Source of the DNA: Cytobacillus sp. S13-E01
GTDB lineage: Bacteria > Bacillota > Bacilli > Bacillales > Bacillaceae_L
Assembly: GCF_029193815.1 (NCBI RefSeq)
Contig: NZ_JARFVC010000033.1
Coordinates: forward strand, 1 to 46,040
DNA length: 46,040 nt
Reading direction: 5' to 3'
The position numbers and the translations under genes are program-made. Within the stretch, counting starts at the first letter, position 1, and each line of letters starts with the position of its first letter. The notes below the pieces were generated by a model. That model did no database searches and had not been told where the DNA came from. It saw only the letters and a program-made list of their open reading frames with translations. This document shows positions 17,070-26,112 of this stretch, one piece after another.

Positions 17070-18137
17070 CTATACAAGCGGGAGACTAAACCGAATTCCC
17101 AATCCTCCATGGTTTGAATGAAACGCGCTAATTTCACCACCGTGCTGTTCAATTATCGATTTACAGCTGGCTAGGCCTAGTCCCGTTCCACCATTATCCA
17201 TTTGCCTGGACTTATCAACCGTAAAAAATTTATGGAATAGAGAAGCCATCTCTTGGTCTGGCACTCCCACGCCATCATCCTCAATCTGAAAAAACGCATA
17301 ATTTCCCCGTGTATACCCGCTCATATAGACTTTGAGATCCTTTTTTTCTCCGTATCTTACAGCGTTGCTGAAAAGATTTCCATACACGCGCCGTAACATA
17401 TGTTCATTAATCATAACGAGCTGGTTCGGGTTGAAGGAATAATTCCATGTCAGCTTGTAATCGAAGCCGGATAATTCGGTTTCATATTCAGCGGCAATGT
17501 TTTCAAACCATGTTTGCGCTTCTACCGATTTCAAATCAATGGTTTCTAGCATAAGCTCGTCCTTAGTAAATTCAGAGAAAGCGTCGATTAGCTCAACCAT
17601 ATGTTTTGATTTTTTGATAATAAGCTCAAAATATTCCTGTGTTTCCCTTTCGGTTAGATTTTTATGCATAGAGAGCAGTTCCACAAAGCCTGTTATAGTC
17701 GTTAATGGAGTCTTCAAATCGTGTGCGATTGCTGCAATCATATCAACCTGTTCTCTGTGCGCTTGATAAAGTCTTTCCTCCATCTCATTGAAATGATTGT
17801 ACAATTCTCCGATTTCGTCCTGCCTTCTTGAATGCAGGGATTTTCGAGAATGCCTGATATTTACTTCTGTCAGTCTTATATTGAGAGTCTGAATCGGTTT
17901 GGTAATGTTGAAGTGAAAATATACGATTAAAACGACAAACATCAAGCCCATTAAAATACTTAAAAGCAGAAGCATTTCAAAATGCAGCGGATTTAATATA
18001 TTTCCTATCCACTGGTGCCCTTGATCTACTTCTAACGATTTTATATATATAATAGAAAAAAAGGTAATCAGCCCAAACATCAGCAGAAACATCAGAAGAA
18101 ACAGTAGAGGAAGCTTAATTTTGAGCTTCAAATTCAT
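17070..18137 (-). CDS. Two-component sensor histidine kinase
   Basis: A 355-residue membrane kinase that would phosphorylate the response regulator encoded just upstream. Two helices (about 8-31 and 53-75) enclose a very short extracellular loop of some 20 residues, so it is an intramembrane-sensing type. Then come a HAMP domain, the HisKA box AIAHDLKTPLTT with the phosphorylated His139, the N box NLFSNAVRYG, the G1 box DDGVGVP, the F box FHKFF and the G2 box GGTGLGLA. All catalytic motifs are present. Its start overlaps the regulator stop by 4 nt (18134-18137). The 51-bp repeat array starts almost at its stop codon and may affect its mRNA end. Confidence 0.93.
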   Translation of the reverse strand: MNLKLKIKLPLLFLLMFLLMFGLITFFSIIYIKSLEVDQGHQWIGNILNPLHFEMLLLLSILMGLMFVVLIVYFHFNITKPIQTLNIRLTEVNIRHSRKSLHSRRQDEIGELYNHFNEMEERLYQAHREQVDMIAAIAHDLKTPLTTITGFVELLSMHKNLTERETQEYFELIIKKSKHMVELIDAFSEFTKDELMLETIDLKSVEAQTWFENIAAEYETELSGFDYKLTWNYSFNPNQLVMINEHMLRRVYGNLFSNAVRYGEKKDLKVYMSGYTRGNYAFFQIEDDGVGVPDQEMASLFHKFFTVDKSRQMDNGGTGLGLASCKSIIEQHGGEISAFHSNHGGLGIRFSLPLV

Positions 18138-18841
18138 TCGTTCCCTTCAACATATTTGTATCCGACACCCCAGATGGTTTTTATGAAGTCGTACTGCCCA
18201 CCGAGCTTTTTACGGATATTCTTGATGTGCACCGTGACAGTGTTTAATTCTCCGTACTCGTCTCCCCAGACGTTCTCGTAAATTTGCTCGCGGGTTACTA
18301 CGTTATTAGGGTGATTCTTCAGAAAAGATAAAATCTGGAATTCTTTTGTCGATAACTCCAGTTGCTGATTATTTAAAAAAGCTACGAACGTCTTTTCATT
18401 CAAAACGAGTAGCGAAGTTGAAACTTCGGTATTCCGCTCCTTTTCCTGCCTGAGACCGTTCCATTCCTTATACAATCGGTCAACCTTTCTAAAATGAGCT
18501 TTGATGCGCGAGGTAAGCTCTTGAATGCTGAACGGCTTGGTCATATAATCGTCAGCGCCTATTTCCAATCCGATAATCTTATCCATGTCCCTGTTGCGAG
18601 CGCTCAGCAATAGGATCGGCGTATTGTGCTCACTTCTGATATTCCTGCAAACTTCTAAACCGTCCATTTCCGGCATCATGATATCAAGAACGATAAAGTC
18701 AATCTTGTTTGCCTTCAAAATAGATAAAGCTTCTTTTCCAGAATATGCAGGTATCGCTTTAAATTGTTCGAATTTTAAGCTTTCTGTGATTAGCCTGACG
18801 ATATCCCGATCGTCATCGACAATCAAAACTGTTTTCTCCAT
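18134..18841 (-). CDS. OmpR/PhoB-family response regulator
   Basis: A 235-residue DNA-binding regulator. The receiver domain (1-120) has the acidic pocket DDD (9-11), the phosphorylated Asp53 in VLDIMMPEMD, Ser80 and Lys102 in YMTKPF. The C-terminal winged helix (about 140-232) contains LSTKEFQILSFL, the NVVTREQIYENVWG helices and the HIKNIRKKLGG recognition helix. It is first in an operon with the histidine kinase. With no transporter or enzyme next to the pair, its target genes cannot be inferred. Confidence 0.93.
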   Translation of the reverse strand: MEKTVLIVDDDRDIVRLITESLKFEQFKAIPAYSGKEALSILKANKIDFIVLDIMMPEMDGLEVCRNIRSEHNTPILLLSARNRDMDKIIGLEIGADDYMTKPFSIQELTSRIKAHFRKVDRLYKEWNGLRQEKERNTEVSTSLLVLNEKTFVAFLNNQQLELSTKEFQILSFLKNHPNNVVTREQIYENVWGDEYGELNTVTVHIKNIRKKLGGQYDFIKTIWGVGYKYVEGNE

Positions 18842-18947
18842 TTTTCACCTAGCTTTAACTTTTTTCATTGATTCTTTCATAGTAACAAAAAATTACGCTC
18901 GTGACAGCACTTTATTGGTAGAATGGATACTGCTATATATTGAAAGA

Positions 18948-19949
18948 TCATTTTCCCACTTCCTTTTTGTATCCTTCTGGACGTGCAGAATGCCACTTCC
19001 AAGCGTCCTCCATTATTTTTGTAATGGAAGTTCTTGTTGGTTTCCAGCCTAACACTTGTTTTGCCTTTTCGGAGCTTGCAATCAAAATACTTGGGTCACC
19101 AGCTCTTCGCGGGCCAATTTCTGCGGGTATGTCTTTACCTGTTATGGCTCTAGCTGTACCAATCATTTCTTTCACTGAAAAACCTTGACTGCTTCCAAGG
19201 TTGAAGACATCACTATTGCCACCATCTTTTAAATAGTTTAGTGCTAATAGATGGGCATTGATTAAATCTTCAACATGAATATAATCACGGATACATGTCC
19301 CGTCTGGCGTATCATAATCCTCACCAAAGATTGTGATATGAGATCTCTGTTTTAATGCTGTCTGTAAAATAATGGGGATCAGATGGGTTTCTGGGTGATG
19401 ATCTTCCCCTATTTCTGCAGTTTCTCTTGCACCAGCCACATTAAAATAACGTAATGAAACATATTTTATGCCGTGTGCTAGTTCTGTCCACTTCATTAAT
19501 TTTTCCATGGTAAGCTTTGTTTCACCATAAGCGTTAGTTGGGTTTGTGGGTACGGTTTCCGTAATGGGAACAGCTTTTGGCTCACCATAGGTTGCTGCAG
19601 TGGAAGAAAAAACGATTATTTTAACATCATGCTCGACCATTACTTTAAGCAACACCTGTGTTCCGTAAACATTGTTATCAAAGTACTTAAGGGGATTTTC
19701 CATCGATTCACCGACAAGGGAATTCGCAGCAAAATGAATAACCGCATCAATTGATTCTTTTTCAAATATAGAGCGTAGGAAATTTATATCACGCATATCT
19801 CCTTCGTAAAATAAAGCCTCTGGATGAACAGCTTCTCTATGACCGGTTTCAAGATTATCAACAATAATTACAGAGTCACCTTGGTCTATTAACTGATAAA
19901 CAGCATGAGAACCAATATAACCAGCACCACCTAAAACTAATACACTCAT
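18948..19949 (-). CDS. galE: UDP-glucose 4-epimerase
   Basis: A 333-residue cytosolic NAD-dependent short-chain dehydrogenase. It interconverts UDP-glucose and UDP-galactose for galactose use and for polysaccharide or teichoic-acid precursors. The Rossmann motif GGAGYIGSH (7-15), [10 protein letters not shown], the catalytic SSTAATYG serine/threonine region and the YGETK Tyr-x-x-x-Lys pair are all intact. The sugar-nucleotide loop RYFNVAGA and the C-terminal GWKPTR region are also present. The start codon is 2 nt behind the stop of a galK remnant, and its ribosome binding site (AAGGAGCT) lies inside that remnant. This fits a former galKE operon now reduced to galE. Confidence 0.95.
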   Translation of the reverse strand: MSVLVLGGAGYIGSHAVYQLIDQGDSVIIVDNLETGHREAVHPEALFYEGDMRDINFLRSIFEKESIDAVIHFAANSLVGESMENPLKYFDNNVYGTQVLLKVMVEHDVKIIVFSSTAATYGEPKAVPITETVPTNPTNAYGETKLTMEKLMKWTELAHGIKYVSLRYFNVAGARETAEIGEDHHPETHLIPIILQTALKQRSHITIFGEDYDTPDGTCIRDYIHVEDLINAHLLALNYLKDGGNSDVFNLGSSQGFSVKEMIGTARAITGKDIPAEIGPRRAGDPSILIASSEKAKQVLGWKPTRTSITKIMEDAWKWHSARPEGYKKEVGK

Positions 19950-19951
19950 AA

Positions 19952-20340
19952 TTACAGCTCCTTAGAAAGTTCTTTTGCATCATCACCATTTATAGCTGTG
20001 TAAAAAATAGCATCATAGCCTACCTTTTCACGATAGTTTCATCATTAAAGTTCCATAAAAGCGGAACATATTTATATTCTAATGTTTGGCAGTTTAGCAG
20101 GATAAGCATAATCCTTTTTCTCCATAAAAAATAGAAAATTGATCCATTATTACACTGTTGACACCAATATACTTATTTTCGGCCTGTTTGCCAAGTTTAA
20201 TCATTTGGATTCGTTCCATCTTTAAATCAAACAGCTCAGTTAGCAAAACATCTATTGCCAGCTTGGGATGCGGATGAGGAGAGACCTGCTCCATTTGGCA
20301 TATTTCCAGAAGATAAAACATTTACTCTTTATTCTACAAA
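19952..20340 (-). pseudogene. galK: Galactokinase remnant upstream of galE
   Basis: Three frames on the minus strand together read as galactokinase. SGNMPNGAGLSSSAS (the GHMP kinase ATP-binding loop) is followed after a frameshift by LAIDVLLTELFDL and KAENKYIGVNSVIMDQF. After another shift come NCQTLEYKYVPLL and then the C-terminus [25 protein letters not shown], ending 2 nt before galE. The N-terminus and about half of the protein between YKYVPLL and the C-terminus are deleted. The cell probably cannot use galactose through the Leloir route from this locus, while galE stays intact. Confidence 0.85.
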
Positions 20341-20495
20341 CGTATCAAGCCTGTTTCAGACGGTATAATACATTTGTAGAAGTGAACACTAAAAAAGGGT
20401 TTCCTTGTAGAATGTAGATTTGAAAATAAACCATATTATTGTTTTAAAAGCTAAAACTGTGATACTTATAGATAATAGAAGAAAAGGGGGATACG
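20341..20495. other. Divergent spacer between the galK remnant and selO
   Basis: AT-rich spacer carrying the GAAAAGGGGG ribosome binding site of selO just before 20496. No clear promoter boxes or hairpins are seen. Confidence 0.4.
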
Positions 20496-21953
20496 ATGAC
20501 AAAGAATCCGGGATGGAATTTAGATAACAGTTATGCTCGTCTGCCGAAAACATTCTTTACAAGCCAAAACCCAACTCCTGTCCGATCACCGAAGTTAGTC
20601 ATTCTTAATGAATCTTTGGGTACATCCATGGGATTGGACGTTCAGGCACTACAAAGTGAAGATAGCGTAGCGATGTTTGGTGGAAGTCAAATTCCAGAAG
20701 GTGCGATGCCGCTTGCTCAAGCTTACGCGGGGCATCAATTTGGGCATTTTAATATGTTAGGGGACGGTCGGGCAGTTCTGATTAGCGAGCAGATCTCTCC
20801 TTCAGATGAACGGTTTGATATTCAGCTCAAGGGTTCTGGTAGAACGCCATATTCCCGCGGTGGCGATGGCCGAGCGGCACTTGGACCAATGCTACGCGAA
20901 TATATCATCAGTGAAGCCATGCATGCGCTTGGTATTCCTACAACCCGAAGCCTTGCAGTAGTTACAACTGGTGAGGCAGTAATCCGCGAAACTGACCTGC
21001 CTGGTGCTATTTTAACCCGTGTGGCTGCAAGTCATCTGCGTGTTGGTACCTTTCAATATGCAGCAAATTTCGGAACTGTAGAGGAAATTAAAGCTCTCGC
21101 AGACTATACAATACAGCGCCATTATCTTGAAGTTGAAGGTGAAGAGAGCCGATATCTGTCGCTCCTTCAAGAAGTAATCAAACGCCAGGCAAAGCTTATT
21201 TCCAAATGGCAATTGGTTGGTTTTATTCATGGAGTGATGAACACTGACAACATGACAATAAGCGGGGAAACCATTGATTATGGTCCTTGCGCCTTTATGA
21301 ATGAGTATGACCCGGCTACGGTATTCAGTTCTATTGATAGACAAGGCCGTTATGCATATGGTAATCAGCCTAATATTGGCGGGTGGAATCTCGCACGATT
21401 TGCGGAGAGCTTATTGCCGTTACTACATGAAGATCAGGATCAGGCCGTTGAGATAGCACAAAATGCGATTTCAGATTATCCTGATTTGTATCATAGTAAC
21501 TGGCTAGCTGGTATGAGAGCGAAACTGGGATTATTTAATGAAGAGACTCAGGATAAATCTCTTATTGAAGACCTTCTCACTATGATGGAGAAGCATCGTG
21601 CGGATTTTACAAATACCTTCCGCGCATTAACTCTTGATAACCTTGAGGACTCACCCTTGTTTGGTACTCCGGAATTTGCACAGTGGAATGAGCTGTGGCA
21701 GGCAAGATTAGGCAGACAGCAGGAATCGAAGGAATCCTCACAACAGTTGATGAGGGATAGCAATCCTGCTGTTATCCCCCGGAATCACCGTGTAGAAGAT
21801 GCACTAGAAGCAGCCGTGCAAGGAGACTATAGCGTAATGGTGAAACTACTTGAAGCTCTTTCTAAGCCCTTCGCCCACTCACCAGATCAGGTTGAATACT
21901 GCACATTACCGGGGCCATCAAGCCGTCCTTATCAAACGTTTTGTGGAACATGA
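20496..21953 (+). CDS. selO: Protein adenylyltransferase SelO (YdiU/UPF0061)
   Basis: A 485-residue pseudokinase-fold enzyme that transfers AMP from ATP to Ser, Thr or Tyr of target proteins (AMPylation), linked in other bacteria to redox stress. Full-length family features are the start [31 protein letters not shown], the nucleotide-binding [25 protein letters not shown], the catalytic [12 protein letters not shown] (HGVMNTDN) and DYGP. The C-terminal end YQTFCGT is the usual SelO ending, so the gene is complete. It stands alone between the gal remnant and a small gene. Confidence 0.93.
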   Translation: MTKNPGWNLDNSYARLPKTFFTSQNPTPVRSPKLVILNESLGTSMGLDVQALQSEDSVAMFGGSQIPEGAMPLAQAYAGHQFGHFNMLGDGRAVLISEQISPSDERFDIQLKGSGRTPYSRGGDGRAALGPMLREYIISEAMHALGIPTTRSLAVVTTGEAVIRETDLPGAILTRVAASHLRVGTFQYAANFGTVEEIKALADYTIQRHYLEVEGEESRYLSLLQEVIKRQAKLISKWQLVGFIHGVMNTDNMTISGETIDYGPCAFMNEYDPATVFSSIDRQGRYAYGNQPNIGGWNLARFAESLLPLLHEDQDQAVEIAQNAISDYPDLYHSNWLAGMRAKLGLFNEETQDKSLIEDLLTMMEKHRADFTNTFRALTLDNLEDSPLFGTPEFAQWNELWQARLGRQQESKESSQQLMRDSNPAVIPRNHRVEDALEAAVQGDYSVMVKLLEALSKPFAHSPDQVEYCTLPGPSSRPYQTFCGT

Positions 21954-22104
21954 TTTCTTATTTATTTTAACGGTACAAAATAATCAGACCTAGCAAGTAA
22001 ACCTAATATTGGCGAGATAAACATTGGAGATTACTAATCACAGATTCGAATTAGCAATTTAACCTACAGATCAAAATATTACTATTATTCAGGAGATGAA
22101 GACA

Positions 22105-22248
22105 GTGAAAAAAACCAAGGATAAGTTTTTAGAGGGAGCTAAAGTTACAAAGGATAATCAAATATTTGGTACACCTAATAGTGACAGCAAGGATGGCACT
22201 GGTGACTCACCAAATGACAATGTTGGTAACAATCATCATAAACGCTAG
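22105..22248 (+). CDS. Small Asn/Lys-rich hydrophilic protein
   Basis: A predicted 47-residue protein beginning KKTKDKFLEGAKVTKD and ending NNVGNNHHKR-like. The GTG at 22105 is 8 nt after AGGAGA, and a strong terminator follows 45 bp after the stop, the layout of a real small monocistronic gene. It has no hydrophobic segment and is rich in Asn, Asp, Gly and Lys, hence probably disordered. Size and composition resemble small spore-associated proteins, but I recognise no family. Confidence 0.5.
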   Translation: MKKTKDKFLEGAKVTKDNQIFGTPNSDSKDGTGDSPNDNVGNNHHKR

Positions 22249-22292
22249 ACTAGCCAGCCAAGGAATAAGTAAGTTCCAAATTAGCACAATAA

Positions 22293-22336
22293 GGAACGGT
22301 CTCATTTGAGTGACAATTGAGACCGTTCCCTTTTAA
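22293..22336 (+). terminator. Terminator after the small Asn-rich gene
   Basis: GGAACGGTCTCA (22293-22304) pairs perfectly with TGAGACCGTTCC (22318-22329), followed by CTTTT. Confidence 0.85.
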
Positions 22337-22354
22337 AAGATAAGAAACTTCAGT

Positions 22355-22408
22355 GCCTGACCCCCCAGAAATTAAAGCATTAACGCATTGGGGGTCAGGC
22401 CCTTTTTT
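22355..22408. repeat. Dispersed hairpin repeat (GCCTGACCCCC family), copy 1
   Basis: GCCTGACCCCC (22355-22365) pairs with GGGGGTCAGGC (22390-22400), followed by CCTTTTTTT. It matches the hairpin at 25772-25815, including the loop word ATTAACGCA. It could serve as a terminator. Confidence 0.75.
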
Positions 22409-22651
22409 TGGCCTCTTTTTTCGTATAGCCGATAAGCGTGTACCCTAAGCTTTTTAGAAGGAATAAGACATAGATGTAGCGAATATGTGAATAATCAGCT
22501 AGAATTATCCTGTTATATACTATATATGGAGCAAGGAGACCAATTAAAAGTACTTGCGCACTATAGATAAAGTAGATCTTGTCGAAAAAATGTATTGTGA
22601 ATGTTAAACTATTTGTAATAGATTAGCATTCAAACAAAAAAAGCGGGTGAT

Positions 22652-24685
22652 TTGAAATTGGAAAAATTTCTATTTAAGGTAAACCAAGAACTTTTTGATT
22701 TACATGCAATGGAAATGGATGTTGCATTGATCCATTTTTTTAAGAAAACAGATATTTCCGACCAAGTATTTGAAATGGAAAATGACCAAGGGCTACGTAG
22801 GAAATTTTCGATTAATTGGGATGAAAGACTTTTGCAAGGTAGGGGAATCAAAGGATTCTTTGCCCGCTATTCATCTGAATTTTTAACGATTGAATATACG
22901 GAAGACGAAAGAATAAAAGTAACTGTCCCAGTTATTCCACCAGCTGATCCTTTAGTTTTAAAACACCGAAATAAAGAGCATGCAAGTAAAGTGATAAGCT
23001 CAATCACTCAGTTTACTAACATTCCTGATAAATGGTTTCAACTATACCAAGTCGCAAAGGAATTCAAAGTTGGAGCAAATCAAAATGAGTTAATCTGTTT
23101 ACCATATGTGCGGGAAATTGAACCATTTGACTACCAAGTTAATACAGTTAAATCAGTAATTAACCGTTTTAAAGGACGAGTTTTATTAAGCGACGAAGTT
23201 GGGCTCGGGAAAACCGTTGAAGCAGGGCTTGCGATGTTAGAATACATCATGCGCGGCTTGGTGAGAAAAATTTTAATTCTTGTACCCCCATCCCTTGTAG
23301 GGCAATGGGAAAATGAAATGAAAAGGAAGTTCAATCAAGACTTTATACGTGCGGATCATCCCGATTTTAAAAAAATGAATGAACAGGCTTGGGCCCATTA
23401 TCCAAAAGTAATTGCTTCGATTGATACAGCAAAACGAAAAAATCACCGTGAAGCCATTTTTGAACAGCATTATGATTTAGTAATCGTAGATGAAGCCCAT
23501 CATTTAAAAAACAGGTTAACACAAAAATGGCAGTTTGCGAATGGAATAAATAAAAAGTATATCTTCTTACTAACCGCTACTCCTGTCCAGAACCATCTCG
23601 AGGAACTCTACAATTTAATCACGCTCTTAAAACCTGGACAACTTCGAACATATCGTTATTTCAAGCAGAATTTTGTAGAAAGTAAAGACGGCATTGAAGT
23701 TAAAAATGCAGGTGTACTTAAGAATTTGTTAGCTGATGTCATGATTCGCAACAAACGTAGTAATGTCGATGTTACGTTTACCAAAAGATTTGCCTATACA
23801 AGAAATGTGGCGCTTTCAGTACAGGAAAAGATTTTATATGATGACATGAGTACTTTTATTCGCAATCATTACAAAGAGCAACATCCGGTGTTAAATCGTT
23901 TTCATCTTAAAAGCCTTCAAGAACAGATTGGCAGTTCAACCATAGCGGTTATTCCTTCACTAGAGAGACTTGTCGATAATGATAAGTTATCTGAGTTTGA
24001 CCGCAAGGCGATGAAAAGGTTTCTCGATCGAACCCAAGCACTAGCTCAAAACGAAACAGAAACGAATGCAAAAATGGAAGAGCTCATATCAATCTTAACG
24101 GAATTTAATGATAAGATGATTGTTTTCACTAAGTTTCCTTCAACACAGGCCTACTTAGTTACCTTGCTAAAGAAACGTGGGTTTCAAGTTGCAGAATTTC
24201 ACGGGAGACTACGGCGAAAAGAGAAAGAAGAACAGGTCGCTTTCTTTAGAGAAAAGGCGGATGTTTTGGTAAGTACGGAAGTTGGCGGGGAAGGGAGAAA
24301 TTTACAATTTTGCAATGGGATGATTAACTTTGATTTGCCTTGGAATCCAATGGCTATTGAACAGCGGATTGGACGAATTCATCGCATTGGACAAGAGAAA
24401 GATGTATTTGTTTATAATCTCGCTTCTAGGGACACGATTGAGTATTATATATTGGATTTACTAGATCGCAAAATTAATATGTTCGAACTAGTCGTCGGCG
24501 AGGTAGATGCTATCCTTGGTGATATTGAAGAAAAGGAAGACTTTTCAGACTTGGTCATGAATGCGTGGGTGAATGCAAAAACGAATGAAGAAGTGCAATC
24601 TGAATTAGATCAAATAGGCGAAATCCTTCTTGAAAATAAACAAAAATTGAGTAAGCAAAAGCAATTAGATGACCACTTGTTTTAA
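22652..24685 (+). CDS. SNF2/HepA-family DNA helicase-like ATPase (YqhH-like)
   Basis: A 677-residue ATP-dependent translocase of the SWI2/SNF2 class, acting on protein-DNA or nucleic-acid complexes. The helicase motifs appear in order: LLSDEVGLGKTVEAG (I), LVPPSLVGQW (Ia), VIVDEAHHLKN (II), LLTATPVQN (III), MIVFTKF (IV), VLVSTEVGGEGRNLQFC (V) and QRIGRIHRIGQ (VI). It starts at a TTG behind GCGGGTGA. It matches B. subtilis YqhH in organisation and is followed, 30 bp on, by the YqhG partner. Here the pair lies beside selO and a transporter rather than next to a glycine-cleavage operon. Target unknown. Confidence 0.88.
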   Translation: MKLEKFLFKVNQELFDLHAMEMDVALIHFFKKTDISDQVFEMENDQGLRRKFSINWDERLLQGRGIKGFFARYSSEFLTIEYTEDERIKVTVPVIPPADPLVLKHRNKEHASKVISSITQFTNIPDKWFQLYQVAKEFKVGANQNELICLPYVREIEPFDYQVNTVKSVINRFKGRVLLSDEVGLGKTVEAGLAMLEYIMRGLVRKILILVPPSLVGQWENEMKRKFNQDFIRADHPDFKKMNEQAWAHYPKVIASIDTAKRKNHREAIFEQHYDLVIVDEAHHLKNRLTQKWQFANGINKKYIFLLTATPVQNHLEELYNLITLLKPGQLRTYRYFKQNFVESKDGIEVKNAGVLKNLLADVMIRNKRSNVDVTFTKRFAYTRNVALSVQEKILYDDMSTFIRNHYKEQHPVLNRFHLKSLQEQIGSSTIAVIPSLERLVDNDKLSEFDRKAMKRFLDRTQALAQNETETNAKMEELISILTEFNDKMIVFTKFPSTQAYLVTLLKKRGFQVAEFHGRLRRKEKEEQVAFFREKADVLVSTEVGGEGRNLQFCNGMINFDLPWNPMAIEQRIGRIHRIGQEKDVFVYNLASRDTIEYYILDLLDRKINMFELVVGEVDAILGDIEEKEDFSDLVMNAWVNAKTNEEVQSELDQIGEILLENKQKLSKQKQLDDHLF

Positions 24686-24715
24686 AGCTTACTTTACAAA
24701 AGTTGGAGGTGTGTG

Positions 24716-25675
24716 ATGCAATTACAGCAGTTTGTCATTGAGATCATTGAAGAGCTCGGTGGACTTGTGGAACCCATCGAATATGCCCTATGCAATGTTC
24801 TCATCCCTGAAGTATATACACTTCACTTTCAAAATAGATCAGAAATTATGCTAGCCTTTGATTTTGAAGTAGCACAGGAAAATCCAGAAGCAGAGTTTGT
24901 AACATTTGGAAGTTATATTTTGGAGCAATTATTGGCCATCGTCCAAGAGCAAGCAGTGAGCACATTACGTTTTGCGGAAGTCGAGCGACTAGAGGTGGGC
25001 AATCCATTAAAAAAGCTAACAGATTTTCTTAAAGATGAAGAATCCAGTAGGTTAAACATTGTTGAGGAAAGACCTGTACTTGGGGTATGGGCCGTTTTTC
25101 AATATCAAATTACATATGTATCGGATGAAAAAATAGAAACATCTGAACAAATTTGGATAAACTTATTAACAAACGAAATTAGTGCTGAGATGAAAAAGGA
25201 ACAAAATCGAATTATCTATAAACATGAATCACTCTACACCTATCCAATCCCAGTTCAAATTGACTTATCACAGCCAATTGATATGGCAACAAATTATGTA
25301 AAACAAATGGCAGAACAACAAAATAATCATGCTTCCAAACCAGTAGCGTTTGAAAAGGATATTACTAGAATCACAAACTATTATACTGAGCTTTTAAAAG
25401 AAAATGAAAAGCGTGCTAGTCGAACGGGCCTAAGTGATGAGAAGAAAAAGGAGATCATGGCAAAATCTGTTGCAATCGAACTTGAAAGAGACAAACAACT
25501 ACAAGAAATTTACAATAAATACACCGGACAAACGGAAATTAACCTAGATAATGCGATATTGTATTTCATCCCTTTACAAGAGTTTACAATAAATATTGAA
25601 TTTAGGAGTAAGATAAAAAAGAAAATCATTTATTTTAATCCAATCACAAAACAATTTTTTGGAGGAAATTCTTAA
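24716..25675 (+). CDS. YqhG-family protein, partner of the SNF2 helicase
   Basis: A 319-residue soluble protein of the YqhG family of unknown function. It begins MQLQQFVIEIIEELGGLVEPIEYALCNVLIP and has mixed alpha/beta composition. A charged helical region near residues 225-275 looks coiled-coil-like. No enzyme motif is visible. The ATG at 24716 follows GGAGGT by 6 nt; a GTG one codon earlier is possible. The gene is 30 bp after the helicase gene and is surely co-transcribed, so a helicase accessory or regulatory role is likely. Confidence 0.82.
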   Translation: MQLQQFVIEIIEELGGLVEPIEYALCNVLIPEVYTLHFQNRSEIMLAFDFEVAQENPEAEFVTFGSYILEQLLAIVQEQAVSTLRFAEVERLEVGNPLKKLTDFLKDEESSRLNIVEERPVLGVWAVFQYQITYVSDEKIETSEQIWINLLTNEISAEMKKEQNRIIYKHESLYTYPIPVQIDLSQPIDMATNYVKQMAEQQNNHASKPVAFEKDITRITNYYTELLKENEKRASRTGLSDEKKKEIMAKSVAIELERDKQLQEIYNKYTGQTEINLDNAILYFIPLQEFTINIEFRSKIKKKIIYFNPITKQFFGGNS

Positions 25676-26112
25676 GAAACCCATATCATTATGGTGTCTG
25701 TTAAACACGAAAGTCCACCCTCGCCTAGTAAGTAGATGTTCGGGGTTGTAAAGGAAGTCCGCGACTTCGGGTCTGACCCCAAGTATATGAAGGTATTAAC
25801 GCACTTGGGGTCAGGCACCTTTCTAGGGGTTACTCTCCTTTAAACTGGGAAAATGGCCAATGAGAACGGTGATACAGGAAATATCAGATGAATAAGATGG
25901 ATCAAGATATGCGAACAGGACAACTGAAAGAATGGTTTTCCTGTTTTCTTTGACTTTAGAAAAAAATATATCACCCCACAACTCAAGATAAAGCAATCAG
26001 GTAAACGGAAACTGGTTGGAAAGATTGTCCATGTCATCGCATATGAATATATTATTCCATATATAGACCGTAACAAAGTGTATGGGAGAAAACGAATATG
26101 GAGTAGATATGG
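25676..26112. other. Interval with GGGGTCAGGC-type hairpin
   Basis: Apart from the dispersed hairpin at 25772-25815, the region is AT-rich and carries no supportable gene on either strand. The GGAG site for the next gene is at 26100-26103. Confidence 0.55.
25772..25822. repeat. Dispersed hairpin repeat (GGGGTCAGGC family), copy 2
   Basis: TCTGACCCCAAGT (25772-25784) pairs with ACTTGGGGTCAGG (25803-25815) at 12 of 13 positions, followed by CACCTTTCT. It shares stem and loop words with 22355-22400 and may terminate the yqhH-yqhG transcript. Confidence 0.7.

Larger units (their letters stand above)
21954..22651. other. 700-bp interval with a small gene and two terminator-like hairpins
   Basis: It contains a 47-codon gene (22105-22248), a perfect terminator (22293-22329) and a GGGGTCAGGC-type dispersed hairpin (22355-22400). 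The remaining 250 bp before the helicase gene show nothing further. Confidence 0.6.

Noticed and set aside
16005-17152. Long repeat-protein genes on both strands of array 1
   Set aside because: The frames exist only because the unit is 51 bp. They are broken by a 50-bp unit and by stops, and one of them overlaps the histidine kinase 3' end in another frame.
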